Notes: generated by a model not told the origin, from the sequence alone. A stretch of DNA of 24,709 bases from DASRPD01 sp035646535 (GCA_035646535.1 DASRPD010000057.1:1-24709); one strand, 5' to 3'. Positions 1 through 7,306 are shown, counted from the first letter of the stretch. Made by a program: numbers and translations.

Positions 1-55
1 CCCCCGGCCCCTCTTCGTCGATTCGGCGAGCGATTCGACGAAGAGGGGCCGGGGG
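1..55. terminator. Perfect 20-bp inverted repeat, likely factor-independent terminator or bidirectional stop
   Basis: Bases 1-20 and 36-55 are exact reverse complements, separated by a 15-base loop (21-35). The stem is GC-rich. No T-run follows either arm on the visible side, as is common for hairpin terminators in high-GC actinobacteria. The heptamer CGATTCG occurs at 19-25 and again at 31-37. The position fits the end of a gene lying left of the window, or a barrier before the + strand gene that starts at 136. It could instead be a protein-binding palindrome; the sequence alone does not decide. Confidence 0.55.
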
Positions 56-135
56 TAGGGGTGTCGGTGTCACAGGATGGGCGTAGGTTTCGGACGTCAC
101 TTCCCCCAGGTCCAGACCGACAACTGGAGGAAGTG

Positions 136-780
136 ATGTTCGAACCCCCAAGTCGGCGCCCGATTCCGCCCAGGCGCCGTCGCCCCAGGCCCTTTTCACT
201 CGACGGGCGCGCCGAGCTCATGGCCGAACGCCAGCGTCTTATCGGGCGCGCCGAGCACATCGTCGCCGACCAAGCCGAGTCGGCCGACGAGCTGGTGGAG
301 GTTCGCCGCGCGCTCGAGGCGCTTCGCGACGTCCTCTGGCCGGCGAACCCCGGCCACATCTACTCGTGGATTCGTCGGCCTCGAGTCGGTGGCCCGTCTC
401 CAATCGCACCGATGCCGCCACCCGGGGCTCTCACGCTTCATGGCGCTGCGCTTCGCCACGCCGCGCTCGGTGTGCTCGTTCGGGTCGGCCGGCCACTCCC
501 GTTGCCCGAGATCCACTCCGCTCTCCACGCCCGGGGCTACTCGATCTCGGGGATGCACCCGGTGAAGACGCTCGCCGACGCGCTCGGCTACGAGCATGAT
601 CAAGCCCGGGCGCGACGGGTCCGCCGTGGTGTGTACGAATGCCGCGAGCTCACGCCCGCACGTCGCCGGCGAGCGCTCGAAGCATCACAGCAGACCGACG
701 GACCGGCGAACGAGGAGTCCGCTGACGACACGGGTCGAGCTCGCGGTTCGGCTCGAGCTCGGGGTCCGCTCCGGGTCGGG
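136..780 (+). CDS. Predicted winged-helix (HARE-HTH-like) hypothetical protein; 3' end unresolved
   Basis: The start is ATG 136 because GGAGG at 126-130 lies five bases upstream; an in-frame GTG at 61 has no such site and adds a poor N-terminus. The protein has a basic proline/arginine-rich N-terminus (residues 1-20), an acidic helical stretch (about 25-68), a PGHIYSWI segment (72-79), and a region at about 103-170 that reads like a winged helix (GRPLPLPEIHSAL, HPVKTLADALGY, RARRVRRGVY). That pattern suggests DNA binding, but I do not recognise a named family. Oddity: the frame has no stop before sucD's 3' end and stays open antisense to sucD and part of sucC until TGA 2092-2094. The end given here is only where convergent sucD begins. 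A shift to the third frame between about 680 and 720 would end the protein at TGA 723-725. A sequencing error, a real frameshift or a long antisense overlap are all possible. Confidence 0.6.
736..761. terminator. Weak inverted repeat between convergent genes
   Basis: CGAGCTCG at 736-743 is repeated as its own reverse complement at 754-761, with a 10-base loop. It lies just beyond the 3' end of sucD and near the expected end of the + strand winged-helix gene, where a bidirectional terminator would sit. There is no T-run, and such short palindromes occur by chance in GC-rich DNA, so this is tentative. Confidence 0.25.
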
Positions 781-1665
781 TCAGAGGGCGGCGACCACAC
801 CGGCCATGATCTCGCCGGCCTCGGTCGGGTTCAGCCCGACCTCGACCCCCGCCGCTCGAAGTGCGTCCATCTTCGCGAGCGCGGTGCCCTTCGACCCGGA
901 GATGATGGCGCCGGCGTGGCCCATCTTCTTGCCGGGCGGCGCGGTGACCCCTGCGATGTAGGAGACCACCGGCTTCGACATGCTCGAGGCGATGAAGTCC
1001 GCGGCCTCTTCCTCCGCCGCGCCGCCGATCTCGCCGATCATCATCACGGCCTTCGTCTCGGGGTCGGCCTCGAATGCGACCAGACAGTCGATGAAGCTCG
1101 TCCCGGGGACGGGGTCACCCCCGATCCCGACACAGGTCGTGACGCCGATGCCCTCCTTCTTGAGCTCGTGGAGCGCCTGATAGGTGAGGGTCCCCGAGCG
1201 GCTCACGATGCCGACCGGGCCACCCGGCTTGGCGATCTGGCCGGCGGTGATCCCGATGTTGCACTTGCCCGGGCTGATGATCCCAGGGCAGTTGGGGCCG
1301 AGGAGCTGCACCTCGGGGAAGTCGCGCCGGAGCTCGTTGTAGAACCACGCCTCGTCGTGAGCGGGGACACCCTCGGTGATGACCACGATGAACTGCACGC
1401 CGCCTTCGGCCGCTTCCATCACCGCGTCCTTCACCGCTGGGGCCGGGATGAACACACACGATGCAGTCGCGCCGGTCTCACGCACCGCGTCGGCAACACC
1501 GGCGAAGACGGGGATCCCGTCGACGTCGGTGCCGGCCTTCCTCGGGTTCGTGCCCGCGACGACCTGCGTGCCGTAGTCGCGGTTCAGCAACCCGTAGAAC
1601 CGGCCCTGCGAACCAGTCAGCCCTTGGTAGACGACCTTGGTGGTCTCGTCGACGAAGATGCTCAC
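781..1665 (-). CDS. sucD: Succinyl-CoA synthetase (succinate-CoA ligase), alpha subunit
   Basis: The alpha subunit carries the phosphohistidine in the reversible conversion of succinyl-CoA, phosphate and NDP to succinate, CoA and NTP in the cytoplasmic TCA cycle. The 294 residues are full length. Visible landmarks are the N-terminal CoA-binding loop (GLTGSQG, 15-21), NCPGIISPGKCNIGI (125-139), the SRSGTLTYQ segment (155-163), CVGIGGDPVPG (178-188) and GHAGAIISGSKGTA (249-262), in which H250 is the expected phosphorylated histidine. The start is GTG 1665. It overlaps the sucC stop by four bases (GTGA) and has GAGAGGAA upstream, so translation is probably coupled to sucC for 1:1 subunits. The upstream B12-binding mutase gene suggests that succinyl-CoA also arrives from methylmalonyl-CoA. 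Confidence 0.97.
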   Translation of the reverse strand: MSIFVDETTKVVYQGLTGSQGRFYGLLNRDYGTQVVAGTNPRKAGTDVDGIPVFAGVADAVRETGATASCVFIPAPAVKDAVMEAAEGGVQFIVVITEGVPAHDEAWFYNELRRDFPEVQLLGPNCPGIISPGKCNIGITAGQIAKPGGPVGIVSRSGTLTYQALHELKKEGIGVTTCVGIGGDPVPGTSFIDCLVAFEADPETKAVMMIGEIGGAAEEEAADFIASSMSKPVVSYIAGVTAPPGKKMGHAGAIISGSKGTALAKMDALRAAGVEVGLNPTEAGEIMAGVVAAL

Positions 1666-2819
1666 GACTGGGTTCCTCTCGCGACCGCGAGCTCGACGGC
1701 GGTGAGCGCCGCATCGCTCATCGTGGGCCGTAGCTGCAACGAATCGGACAGATGGGGCCCGAGGATCGCCCGGCCTTCCTCGGCGTTCGTACCGTCGAGC
1801 CGAATCACGATCGGCGCGTCGATCTTCACCCGTGCCAGTGCCTCGACGATCCCGTTCGCGACCTCCTCACCCTTGGTGATCCCTCCGAAGATGTTGATGA
1901 GGATCGACCGGACGTCAGGATCGTTGTTGATCACCTCGAGCGCGCCGGCCATCACGTCCGCGTTGGCACCACCGCCGATGTCGAGGAAGTTCGCCGGCTT
2001 GCCGCCCACCTGGGTCACGATGTCGACGGTGCTCATAGCCAGTCCGGCACCATTGGCGATCACACCGACGAAGCCATCCAGCCCGACGTACTGAAGACCT
2101 TTGTCGTGGGCGGCCTGCTCCCGGTCGTCGCGCACCTGGATGGCGTGGTACTGCTCGTAATCCGGGTGTCGGAACACCGCGTTGTCATCCAGGGTGACCT
2201 TGGCGTCGAGCGCATGTACACGACCGTCAGGGGTGAGGATCAGCGGGTTGATCTCCACGAGGTCGGCATCGCCCTCGGTGTAGGCGGTGTAGAGCTTCAT
2301 GAGAATGTCGATCGCGCCCTCGGTAGCCCGCGGATCAAGGTTCGCCGCGGCCACCCATTCGCGACAGGCCGCCTCGGTCAGCCCGTCGACCGGGTCCACA
2401 TGGATGCGGGCGATGGCTTCGGGGTTCTCATCCGCGACCTGTTCGATCTCGACACCACCCTGCGCGGAGAGCATCCCGAGATGCAGCTTCGCCGCACGGT
2501 CGAGGGTGAACGACGCGTAGTACTCCTCGCTGATGTCGCTCGCCTTTTCGATCCAGACGGTGTCGACGTGATGGCCCTTGATGTCCATCCCCACGATGTT
2601 GGACGCGTGCTCGCGGCACTCATCGGTATTGGCCGCGAGCTTGACGCCACCCGCCTTGCCCCGCCCACCAACCAGCACCTGCGCCTTGATCACCACGGGA
2701 TATCCGAGCCCGTCGGCCGCCGCGACGGCTTCGTCGATCGTGGTGACGGGCGCACCGGGCGAGACCGGGATGCCGTAGCGCGCGAACAGTTGCTTGCCTT
2801 GGTACTCGAGAAGATCCAC
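1662..2819 (-). CDS. sucC: Succinyl-CoA synthetase (ADP/GDP-forming), beta subunit
   Basis: The beta subunit provides the ATP-grasp nucleotide site and part of the succinate site of succinate-CoA ligase. The frame stays open 49 codons further upstream, but GTG 2819 is the natural start: it begins VDLLEYQGKQLFARYG, the usual N-terminus of the family, follows AGGGAG with a 4-base spacer, and gives 385 residues against about 388 in Escherichia coli. Landmarks are the glycine-rich ATP-grasp loop (VIKAQVLVGGRGKAGG, 43-58), EINP (189-192), NGAGLAMST (256-264) and NIFGGITKGEE (309-319). It sits 49 bases after the B12-binding mutase gene and overlaps sucD by four bases. The three genes probably form one transcript. 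Confidence 0.97.
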   Translation of the reverse strand: MDLLEYQGKQLFARYGIPVSPGAPVTTIDEAVAAADGLGYPVVIKAQVLVGGRGKAGGVKLAANTDECREHASNIVGMDIKGHHVDTVWIEKASDISEEYYASFTLDRAAKLHLGMLSAQGGVEIEQVADENPEAIARIHVDPVDGLTEAACREWVAAANLDPRATEGAIDILMKLYTAYTEGDADLVEINPLILTPDGRVHALDAKVTLDDNAVFRHPDYEQYHAIQVRDDREQAAHDKGLQYVGLDGFVGVIANGAGLAMSTVDIVTQVGGKPANFLDIGGGANADVMAGALEVINNDPDVRSILINIFGGITKGEEVANGIVEALARVKIDAPIVIRLDGTNAEEGRAILGPHLSDSLQLRPTMSDAALTAVELAVARGTQS

Positions 2820-2868
2820 GGGGCTCCCTGGTCGGGTGTCGGTGACGAAACTGGCGATCGTGGGCGCG

Positions 2869-3288
2869 TTAGCCGGCCGGTTGTGCTTCCCGGGTGTCCA
2901 GGGCCTGCGCGAGCCAGCCGGCGATCGAGTCGAGCGGCGCGGCTCCCGGTGTGAACAGCGCAGCAACGCCCATCTCCTCGAGGGACTCGATGTCGGCCTC
3001 GGGGATGATGCCGCCGCCGAAGATCAAGACGTCGCCAAGTCCGCGCTCGCGCAACAGCGCGATGACCCTCGGAAAGAGCGTCATGTGCGCGCCGGACAGC
3101 AGCGAGACACCGACCGCGTCGGCGTCTTCTTGCAGCACGGTCTCGGCGATCTGCTCGGGAGTCTGGTGGAGGCCCGTATAGATCACCTCGAACCCCGCGT
3201 CTCGCAACGCGCGGGCGATGACCTTGGCGCCCCGATCGTGACCGTCGAGACCTGGCTTGGCGATGACGACGCGGTAGCGCCGCTCCAT
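2869..3288 (-). CDS. Cobalamin-binding domain protein, methylmalonyl-CoA mutase small/C-terminal domain type
   Basis: This 139-residue protein is a stand-alone B12-binding Rossmann-like domain like the C-terminus of methylmalonyl-CoA mutase, which interconverts R-methylmalonyl-CoA and succinyl-CoA. The signature DGHDRG is at 15-20, with H17 the expected lower axial cobalt ligand. SLLSGAHMT (62-70) and GGGIIP (91-96) are the other conserved cobalamin-contacting segments. The catalytic TIM-barrel subunit is not in this window, so the partner must be encoded elsewhere; split mutases with separate small B12 subunits are known. It could also serve isobutyryl-CoA or ethylmalonyl-CoA mutase, whose B12 domains look alike. 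It begins the sucC-sucD unit, which consumes the mutase product. ATG 3288 has only a weak GGGG upstream. Confidence 0.88.
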   Translation of the reverse strand: MERRYRVVIAKPGLDGHDRGAKVIARALRDAGFEVIYTGLHQTPEQIAETVLQEDADAVGVSLLSGAHMTLFPRVIALLRERGLGDVLIFGGGIIPEADIESLEEMGVAALFTPGAAPLDSIAGWLAQALDTREAQPAG

Positions 3289-3359
3289 GGTGAACCCCGG
3301 TTCCGTTGCGTTGCTGCCGATGTGCGTATGCTCAGCCCGGCGCGGAAACGATAGTCACG

Positions 3360-3416
3360 GCGGTCTCGCCAGGCGAAACGTCCGGTCGGCGAGGCGATTC
3401 CGAGGAGCGAGACCGC
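3360..3416. repeat. 10-bp inverted repeat in a divergent intergenic region
   Basis: Bases 3360-3369 and 3407-3416 are perfect reverse complements with a 37-base loop, between the divergently read B12-domain gene (start 3288, minus) and the small membrane protein gene (start 3541, plus). The loop contains further short GGCG/CGCC complementarity. It could be an operator or leader structure for either gene. I found no cobalamin-riboswitch B12 box here. The rest of 3289-3540 shows nothing else I can support. Confidence 0.3.
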
Positions 3417-3540
3417 GGCGTGCACGCTTCGCTCGCCGACGTCAACGGGGCCGCCACGGCAGCCACGATCGGGTTCCATGGGTCCACGCGTGGGCAGCTC
3501 GGTTGGACTCGGCCACAAGACAGTGGCTACACCCCAGGTC

Positions 3541-3990
3541 ATGACCAGCACTCCGGGGCAAGGAACGGTACGGGCTTTCGTCTTCGCTGCGATCGCCGCG
3601 ATCGCTGCCGGCCTCGCGGTTGCGGGCCTCCTGCTGTGGGCGACGAGCCGTGGTGGCGGCGTACCGAGCGGGCCCTTCTCGCTCGGGTCCGCGGAGGGAA
3701 TCCAGGAGAACGTGCGCGACGAGGGACCGGTGTACGTCGCCGATCCGACTGGGGGTGGGGGCCTGTGGCTCGACCTCGAAGGTGACGATCTCGTCGCGCT
3801 CGTCGCGGTGCCTCCCGCTGGGCCGCAGAACTGCGCCGTGCGGTGGCGCGACTCGATCGGGTCGTATTCCGATTGTGACGGCGCGCGGTTCGACTCGGAT
3901 GAGCTGGACCGCTACGTCGTGCGGCGGCGCGACGGCCTGCTCATCGTCGACACGAGCCGCACGATCGCGCCCGAGGCCGGCTCGGGCTGA
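3541..3990 (+). CDS. Small single-pass membrane protein with a possible degenerate Rieske-like domain
   Basis: The 149-residue product has a short polar N-terminus, one hydrophobic transmembrane helix (about residues 11-34) and an outward-facing domain of about 110 residues. The segment CAVRW (98-102) followed by GSYSDCDGARFD (107-118), RYVVRR and a final DGLLIVDTSR resembles the second half of a Rieske domain. However, the paired Cys-His ligands are absent: only C98 and C112 remain, and an Asp stands where the box-II His would be. If related, it cannot bind a normal 2Fe-2S cluster. I do not assign a function. ATG 3541 was chosen because it places the helix near the N-terminus; ATG 3478 would add 21 residues and neither has a clear Shine-Dalgarno. 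It ends three bases before the pcrA stop, tail to tail. Confidence 0.7.
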   Translation: MTSTPGQGTVRAFVFAAIAAIAAGLAVAGLLLWATSRGGGVPSGPFSLGSAEGIQENVRDEGPVYVADPTGGGGLWLDLEGDDLVALVAVPPAGPQNCAVRWRDSIGSYSDCDGARFDSDELDRYVVRRRDGLLIVDTSRTIAPEAGSG

Positions 3991-3993
3991 GGA

Positions 3994-6276
3994 TCACAGC
4001 TTCTGGAGCGGGGCCCAAGCCAGCAGGAGTCGCTTCTCGCCCACCTCTCGGAAACGGACGACGGCCTCGGCCTTGTCACCCTCACCGATCACCTCGATGA
4101 TCACACCCTCACCGAACTTCTCGTGGCCGACGTCAGCACCGACGCGCAGGCCGAGCTGATCGGCGCCGCGGGCACCGAGTGGCGACGATGCCTGACGCAC
4201 CGCCGCCGCGACCACGGCGTCACGATGCCCGCCGAGCCCGCCCGAGCGACGGGATTCGCCCAACGCGGCGACCACATCTTCGGGGATCTCCCTGAGAAAA
4301 CGGCTCGGCGGGTAGTACTCGGTCGCGCCGAACAGGCTGCGCGACCAGGCGTGGCAGAGATAGAGGCGTTCCCGGGCTCGGGTGATGCCGACGTAGCAGA
4401 GCCGCCGCTCCTCTTCGAGCTCGTCGGGGTCACCGAGGCTGCGCGAGTGGGGAAACACGCCGTCTTCCATGCCGGTGACAAACACCACCGGGTATTCCAA
4501 CCCCTTGGCGCTGTGCAGCGTCATGAGCGTCACCGCCGAGGTTTCGTCGCCGTCGGCCTGGTCGAGGTCGGTGACGAGCGAGATGCCCTCGAGAAACGCC
4601 TGGACGCGGGCGACGCCGCGCGGCGGCTCGTCCTCGCCGCTGGTCACGCCCGCGATCGCGGCAAGACCCGGTCCCGCGACGCCGCTATCGAGCTGCTCGT
4701 CGAAGTCGGCAGCCACGCCCACGAGCTCCCGCAGGTTCTCGATTCGACCCTCCGCCTCGATCGACCGCTCCGACTCGAGATGCGCGATGTACCCAGTGTG
4801 CTCGAGCATCGCCTCGACCGCCGCGGCCACGCCCTCGGTCGCGCCGTGCTCGAGCCCGCTCATGACGTCGAGCAGCTCGCGGATTCCCCCGAGCGCCTTG
4901 CCGGCGACCCCCGCGCTCGCGGCGGCAACGAGCGCCTCGCGGAACGGGACCGACGCACCCTGGGCGTAGGCGTCGATCTTGCGGATCGACGTGTCGCCCA
5001 CCCCGCGCCGCGGGGTGTTGGCGATCCGCTTCCAGCTCACCTCGTCATCCGGGTTCACGAGGGCCTTCAGGTAGGCGAGCGCGTCCTTGATCTCACGGCG
5101 GTCGTAGAACTTCGTGCCGCCGAAGACCCGGTAGGGGACACCCGAACGCACGAGTGCTTCTTCGAGCACGCGGCTCTGGGCGTTGGTCCGGTAGAAGACC
5201 GCCACGTCTTCGAAGCGGTGCCCCTCGGTGTCGGTGAGACGGTCGATCTCGTGGACGACGAACGCGGCCTCGTCGTGTTCGTCTTCGGCCTGGTAGCGGG
5301 AGATCAGCTCGCCCTCGACCTGGTCGGTCCACAGGTGCTTCGGCCGGCGGGACGCGTTGTTCGCGATCACCGCGTTGGCCGCGTCGAGGATGCGTTGGGT
5401 GGAGCGGTAGTTCTGCTCCATCACGATCACGCTGGCTTCGGGGAAGGCCTCCTCGAACCGCATGAGGTTACGGAAGTCGGCGCCGCGGAAGCGGTAGACG
5501 CTCTGGTCGGCGTCACCGACGACCATCACGTTGCGGTGCTCGGCGGCGAGCATTCGTACGATCTCCCACTGCGCGAGGTTCGTGTCCTGGAACTCGTCGA
5601 CCAGCACGTACTCGAAGCGGTGCTGCCACCGGGCAAGGACGTCGGGGTGCTCGCGGAACAGCCGCACCACCAGCAGCAACAGATCGTCGAAGTCGGCCGC
5701 GGATGCGTCTTCGAGCCGCTTCTGGTATTCCGCGTAGACGTTGGCCACCCTCCGCTCGAACGGACCAGCCGCCGCATCCAGTGCCTGGCCGGGCGTGACG
5801 AGCTCGTTCTTCATCGTCGAGATCAGCGACTGGACGCGCCGAGCAGGGAACCGCTTGGGATCCAGATCGAGATCGCGCCGCACGTAGTCGGCGAGACGAA
5901 CCGCGTCGGCTTGGTCGTAGATCGAGAACGATGATCGGTAGCCGAGGCGCTCGACGTCGCGACGCAGGATCCGTGCGCAGGACGAGTGGAACGTGGACAC
6001 CCACATGCGACGGGCGACCGGGCCGACGAGCTCCTCGACCCGGGCCTTCATCTCGCCGGCGGCCTTGTTGGTGAACGTGATCGCGAGAAGCTGGAAGGGC
6101 GACACGTTGCGATCGCTGATGAGAGCGGCGATCCGACGAGTCAACACTCGGGTCTTGCCCGATCCGGCGCCGGCGACGACGAGGATCGGTCCGTCCGGTG
6201 CGACGACCGCCTCTCGTTGGACCGGGTTGAGTCCCGACGCGACGTCGGTGCGAGGTTCGGCGATCGGAGAGGTCAT
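3994..6276 (-). CDS. pcrA: ATP-dependent DNA helicase of the PcrA/UvrD (UvrD1) family, superfamily 1A
   Basis: This 3'-5' helicase unwinds DNA in nucleotide excision repair, replication restart and transcription-coupled repair. The 760 residues match full-length PcrA/UvrD1. Motifs in order: Q motif LNPVQREAV (16-24), Walker A AGAGSGKT (35-42), TFTNKAA (67-73), Walker B DEFQDTN (227-233), motif III GDADQSVYRFRGAD (254-267), QNYRST further on, and late motifs TLMTLHSAKGLE and YVGITRARE. The C-terminus ends in a Tudor-like segment (GEGVIIEVIGEGDKAEAVVR) that in PcrA contacts RNA polymerase. The start ATG 6276 has no good Shine-Dalgarno; a TACGAT box eight bases upstream would allow a leaderless transcript. 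It is the last gene read from the guaB3-guaA side. Confidence 0.96.
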   Translation of the reverse strand: MTSPIAEPRTDVASGLNPVQREAVVAPDGPILVVAGAGSGKTRVLTRRIAALISDRNVSPFQLLAITFTNKAAGEMKARVEELVGPVARRMWVSTFHSSCARILRRDVERLGYRSSFSIYDQADAVRLADYVRRDLDLDPKRFPARRVQSLISTMKNELVTPGQALDAAAGPFERRVANVYAEYQKRLEDASAADFDDLLLLVVRLFREHPDVLARWQHRFEYVLVDEFQDTNLAQWEIVRMLAAEHRNVMVVGDADQSVYRFRGADFRNLMRFEEAFPEASVIVMEQNYRSTQRILDAANAVIANNASRRPKHLWTDQVEGELISRYQAEDEHDEAAFVVHEIDRLTDTEGHRFEDVAVFYRTNAQSRVLEEALVRSGVPYRVFGGTKFYDRREIKDALAYLKALVNPDDEVSWKRIANTPRRGVGDTSIRKIDAYAQGASVPFREALVAAASAGVAGKALGGIRELLDVMSGLEHGATEGVAAAVEAMLEHTGYIAHLESERSIEAEGRIENLRELVGVAADFDEQLDSGVAGPGLAAIAGVTSGEDEPPRGVARVQAFLEGISLVTDLDQADGDETSAVTLMTLHSAKGLEYPVVFVTGMEDGVFPHSRSLGDPDELEEERRLCYVGITRARERLYLCHAWSRSLFGATEYYPPSRFLREIPEDVVAALGESRRSGGLGGHRDAVVAAAVRQASSPLGARGADQLGLRVGADVGHEKFGEGVIIEVIGEGDKAEAVVRFREVGEKRLLLAWAPLQKL

Positions 6277-6284
6277 CGACCCCG

Positions 6285-6290
6285 ATCGTA
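6285..6290 (-). promoter_or_regulatory. Possible -10 box of a leaderless pcrA promoter
   Basis: On the minus strand TACGAT (TANNNT type) is separated from the pcrA ATG by eight bases. That is about the distance from a -10 box to its start site, so the message could begin at the A of the ATG. The absence of a Shine-Dalgarno fits. I see no convincing -35 element. Confidence 0.3.
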
Positions 6291-6369
6291 CAGGTGTTCG
6301 ATCGAGAGGCGTGGCGGGCGCCGCGCGGCCACCAGGCGCGGCGTCGCCAGGGTGAGAGCTCGGGACGAG

Positions 6370-6702
6370 CTAGTCGGCGCGACCGTCGGCGGCTTCGAGC
6401 CTCAGCTCGGCCGTCGACTCGTCCAACTCGTCCGACGCGGCCGACGCGGCCGACGCGACCTGATGGGTGACGTCGGATGGGCCGCCGTCCGCGTCGTCAC
6501 GGTAGGAGCGGAGCAGATGGGTCCGCTCGACGTTGAGCGCGACCGTGAACGAGCCGTCGCTTCCGATCTCGAGCCCGAAGTACTGCTCCCACTCGACCTT
6601 GAAGGAGGGCGCGTCGGGGTCGGCGCCACGGGGGAGCCGACGGTAGAGCATCCGCTCGCGGTCGAAGAGCCAGATGCTGTGGGAGGTGTCGATGCGTTCC
6701 AT
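6370..6702 (-). CDS. Small acidic hypothetical protein
   Basis: The 110-residue product has an ordered-looking N-terminal half (SHSIWLFDRERMLYRRLPRG at 7-26, then FKVEWEQYFGLEIGSDGSF) that alternates hydrophobic and charged residues like a small beta-rich domain, and an acidic, alanine/serine-rich C-terminal tail from about residue 75. The tail includes three copies of Ala-Ser-Ala-type triplets encoded by a 9-base tandem repeat near 6430-6460. I do not recognise the family. Its own promoter can be proposed in the 49-base gap after dtd. There is no membrane segment or signal peptide, so it is probably cytoplasmic. Confidence 0.7.
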   Translation of the reverse strand: MERIDTSHSIWLFDRERMLYRRLPRGADPDAPSFKVEWEQYFGLEIGSDGSFTVALNVERTHLLRSYRDDADGGPSDVTHQVASAASAASDELDESTAELRLEAADGRAD

Positions 6703-6714
6703 AGAGACGAGGCC

Positions 6715-6742
6715 AGGCTACCCCTCGTCCTGCGATTGGCAA
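6715..6742 (-). promoter_or_regulatory. Candidate sigma-70-like promoter for the 110-residue hypothetical gene
   Basis: On the minus strand TTGCCA (6742-6737) and TAGCCT (6720-6715) are separated by 16 bases and lie just upstream of ATG 6702. A start site about seven bases after the -10 box would leave a leader of only a few bases. The -35 differs from TTGACA at one position. This is a motif match only. Confidence 0.35.
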
Positions 6743-6751
6743 CCGGCAAAC

Positions 6752-7189
6752 TCAGGCTTCGAGCAGCACGGTGACCGGCCCGTCGTTGACCAATTCGACT
6801 GCCATATCCGCGGCAAAGATCCCGGTTTCGACGAGTCCTCCGAGCTGTCGGAGCGACGCCGCGAATGCCTCGACCAGGGGCTCTGCGATCACCCCGGGTG
6901 CGGCCGCAGCCCACGACGGGCGGCGGCCCCGGGTGGTGTCGGCGTAGAGCGTGAACTGGCTCACCACACACAGTGACCCGCCGACGTCACCCACCGCGCG
7001 GTCCATGCGGCCGGTGGCGTCGCCAAAGATCCGTAAGTTCCAGACCTTGGCGGCCAGCGCGCGGGCCGTCTCGTCGTCGTCGCCGTGGGTCACACCGACG
7101 AACACCAACAGCCCGACACCGATCGTCGCGATCGTCTCGCCGGCGACGACCACGCTCGCCCGGCTCACCCGCTGGATCAGCGCTCGCAC
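6752..7189 (-). CDS. dtd: D-aminoacyl-tRNA deacylase
   Basis: DTD hydrolyses D-aminoacyl-tRNA (and Gly-tRNAAla) to keep D-amino acids out of translation; it acts in the cytoplasm as a homodimer. The 145 residues are the normal length. Family hallmarks are the N-terminal MRALIQRVSRASV, the SQFTLYAD motif (around 77-84) that forms the active site, GRRPSW after it, and NDGPVT near the C-terminus, which supplies the Gly-Pro motif of the partner subunit. The start is GTG 7189, without a clear Shine-Dalgarno; a perfect 12-base palindrome (7204-7215) lies just upstream. It follows guaA with a 140-base gap. A D-alanine racemase gene (alr) elsewhere in the window makes such an editing enzyme fitting, but they are not in one operon. 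Confidence 0.95.
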   Translation of the reverse strand: MRALIQRVSRASVVVAGETIATIGVGLLVFVGVTHGDDDETARALAAKVWNLRIFGDATGRMDRAVGDVGGSLCVVSQFTLYADTTRGRRPSWAAAAPGVIAEPLVEAFAASLRQLGGLVETGIFAADMAVELVNDGPVTVLLEA

Positions 7190-7203
7190 GAAGCGATGGT
7201 ACG

Positions 7204-7215
7204 GCGAGCGCTCGC
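7204..7215. repeat. 12-base perfect palindrome upstream of dtd
   Basis: GCGAGCGCTCGC reads the same on both strands and lies 15 bases before the dtd GTG start. It could be a small operator or simply a chance GC-rich palindrome. No other copy was noticed in the window. Confidence 0.25.
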
Positions 7216-7243
7216 ACCGGGAGCAGGGCCCACGCGGGTCCGG

Positions 7244-7297
7244 TCAGGTCGCGAGCTCCATCGCGGGCTCGTAGGTGCCGGCGACGAGATCGTCCAT
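7244..7297 (-). CDS. Possible 17-codon ORF between guaA and dtd
   Basis: ATG 7297 starts a 17-residue peptide (MDDLVAGTYEPAMELAT) ending at TGA 7246-7244. Upstream is AGGGGAG with a 5-base spacer, a stronger ribosome site than those of several real genes here. This site lies in the first copy of a duplicated guaA 3' end. The peptide has no recognisable motif. It could be a leader peptide for dtd, a remnant of a longer gene, or chance. Length alone makes this weak. Confidence 0.25.
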   Translation of the reverse strand: MDDLVAGTYEPAMELAT

Positions 7298-7306
7298 GCC
7301 GTCTCC

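Noticed and set aside
61..2094. The full 677-residue reading of the first + strand frame as one gene
   Set aside because: The section after about 780 is antisense to well-supported sucD and sucC and has the arginine/aspartate-rich composition of a shadow frame. Only the first part is supported.
3289..3540. Cobalamin riboswitch upstream of the B12-binding gene
   Set aside because: No B12-box or other conserved cobalamin-riboswitch sequence was found in this interval, and it is short for the full aptamer; only a 10-bp inverted repeat is visible.
4123..5934. Long + strand frame opposite pcrA
   Set aside because: It lies antisense to a clear helicase, shows no domain pattern and results from the low stop frequency in GC-rich DNA. 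Similar frames opposite guaA, guaB3, nnr and glmS were rejected for the same reason.
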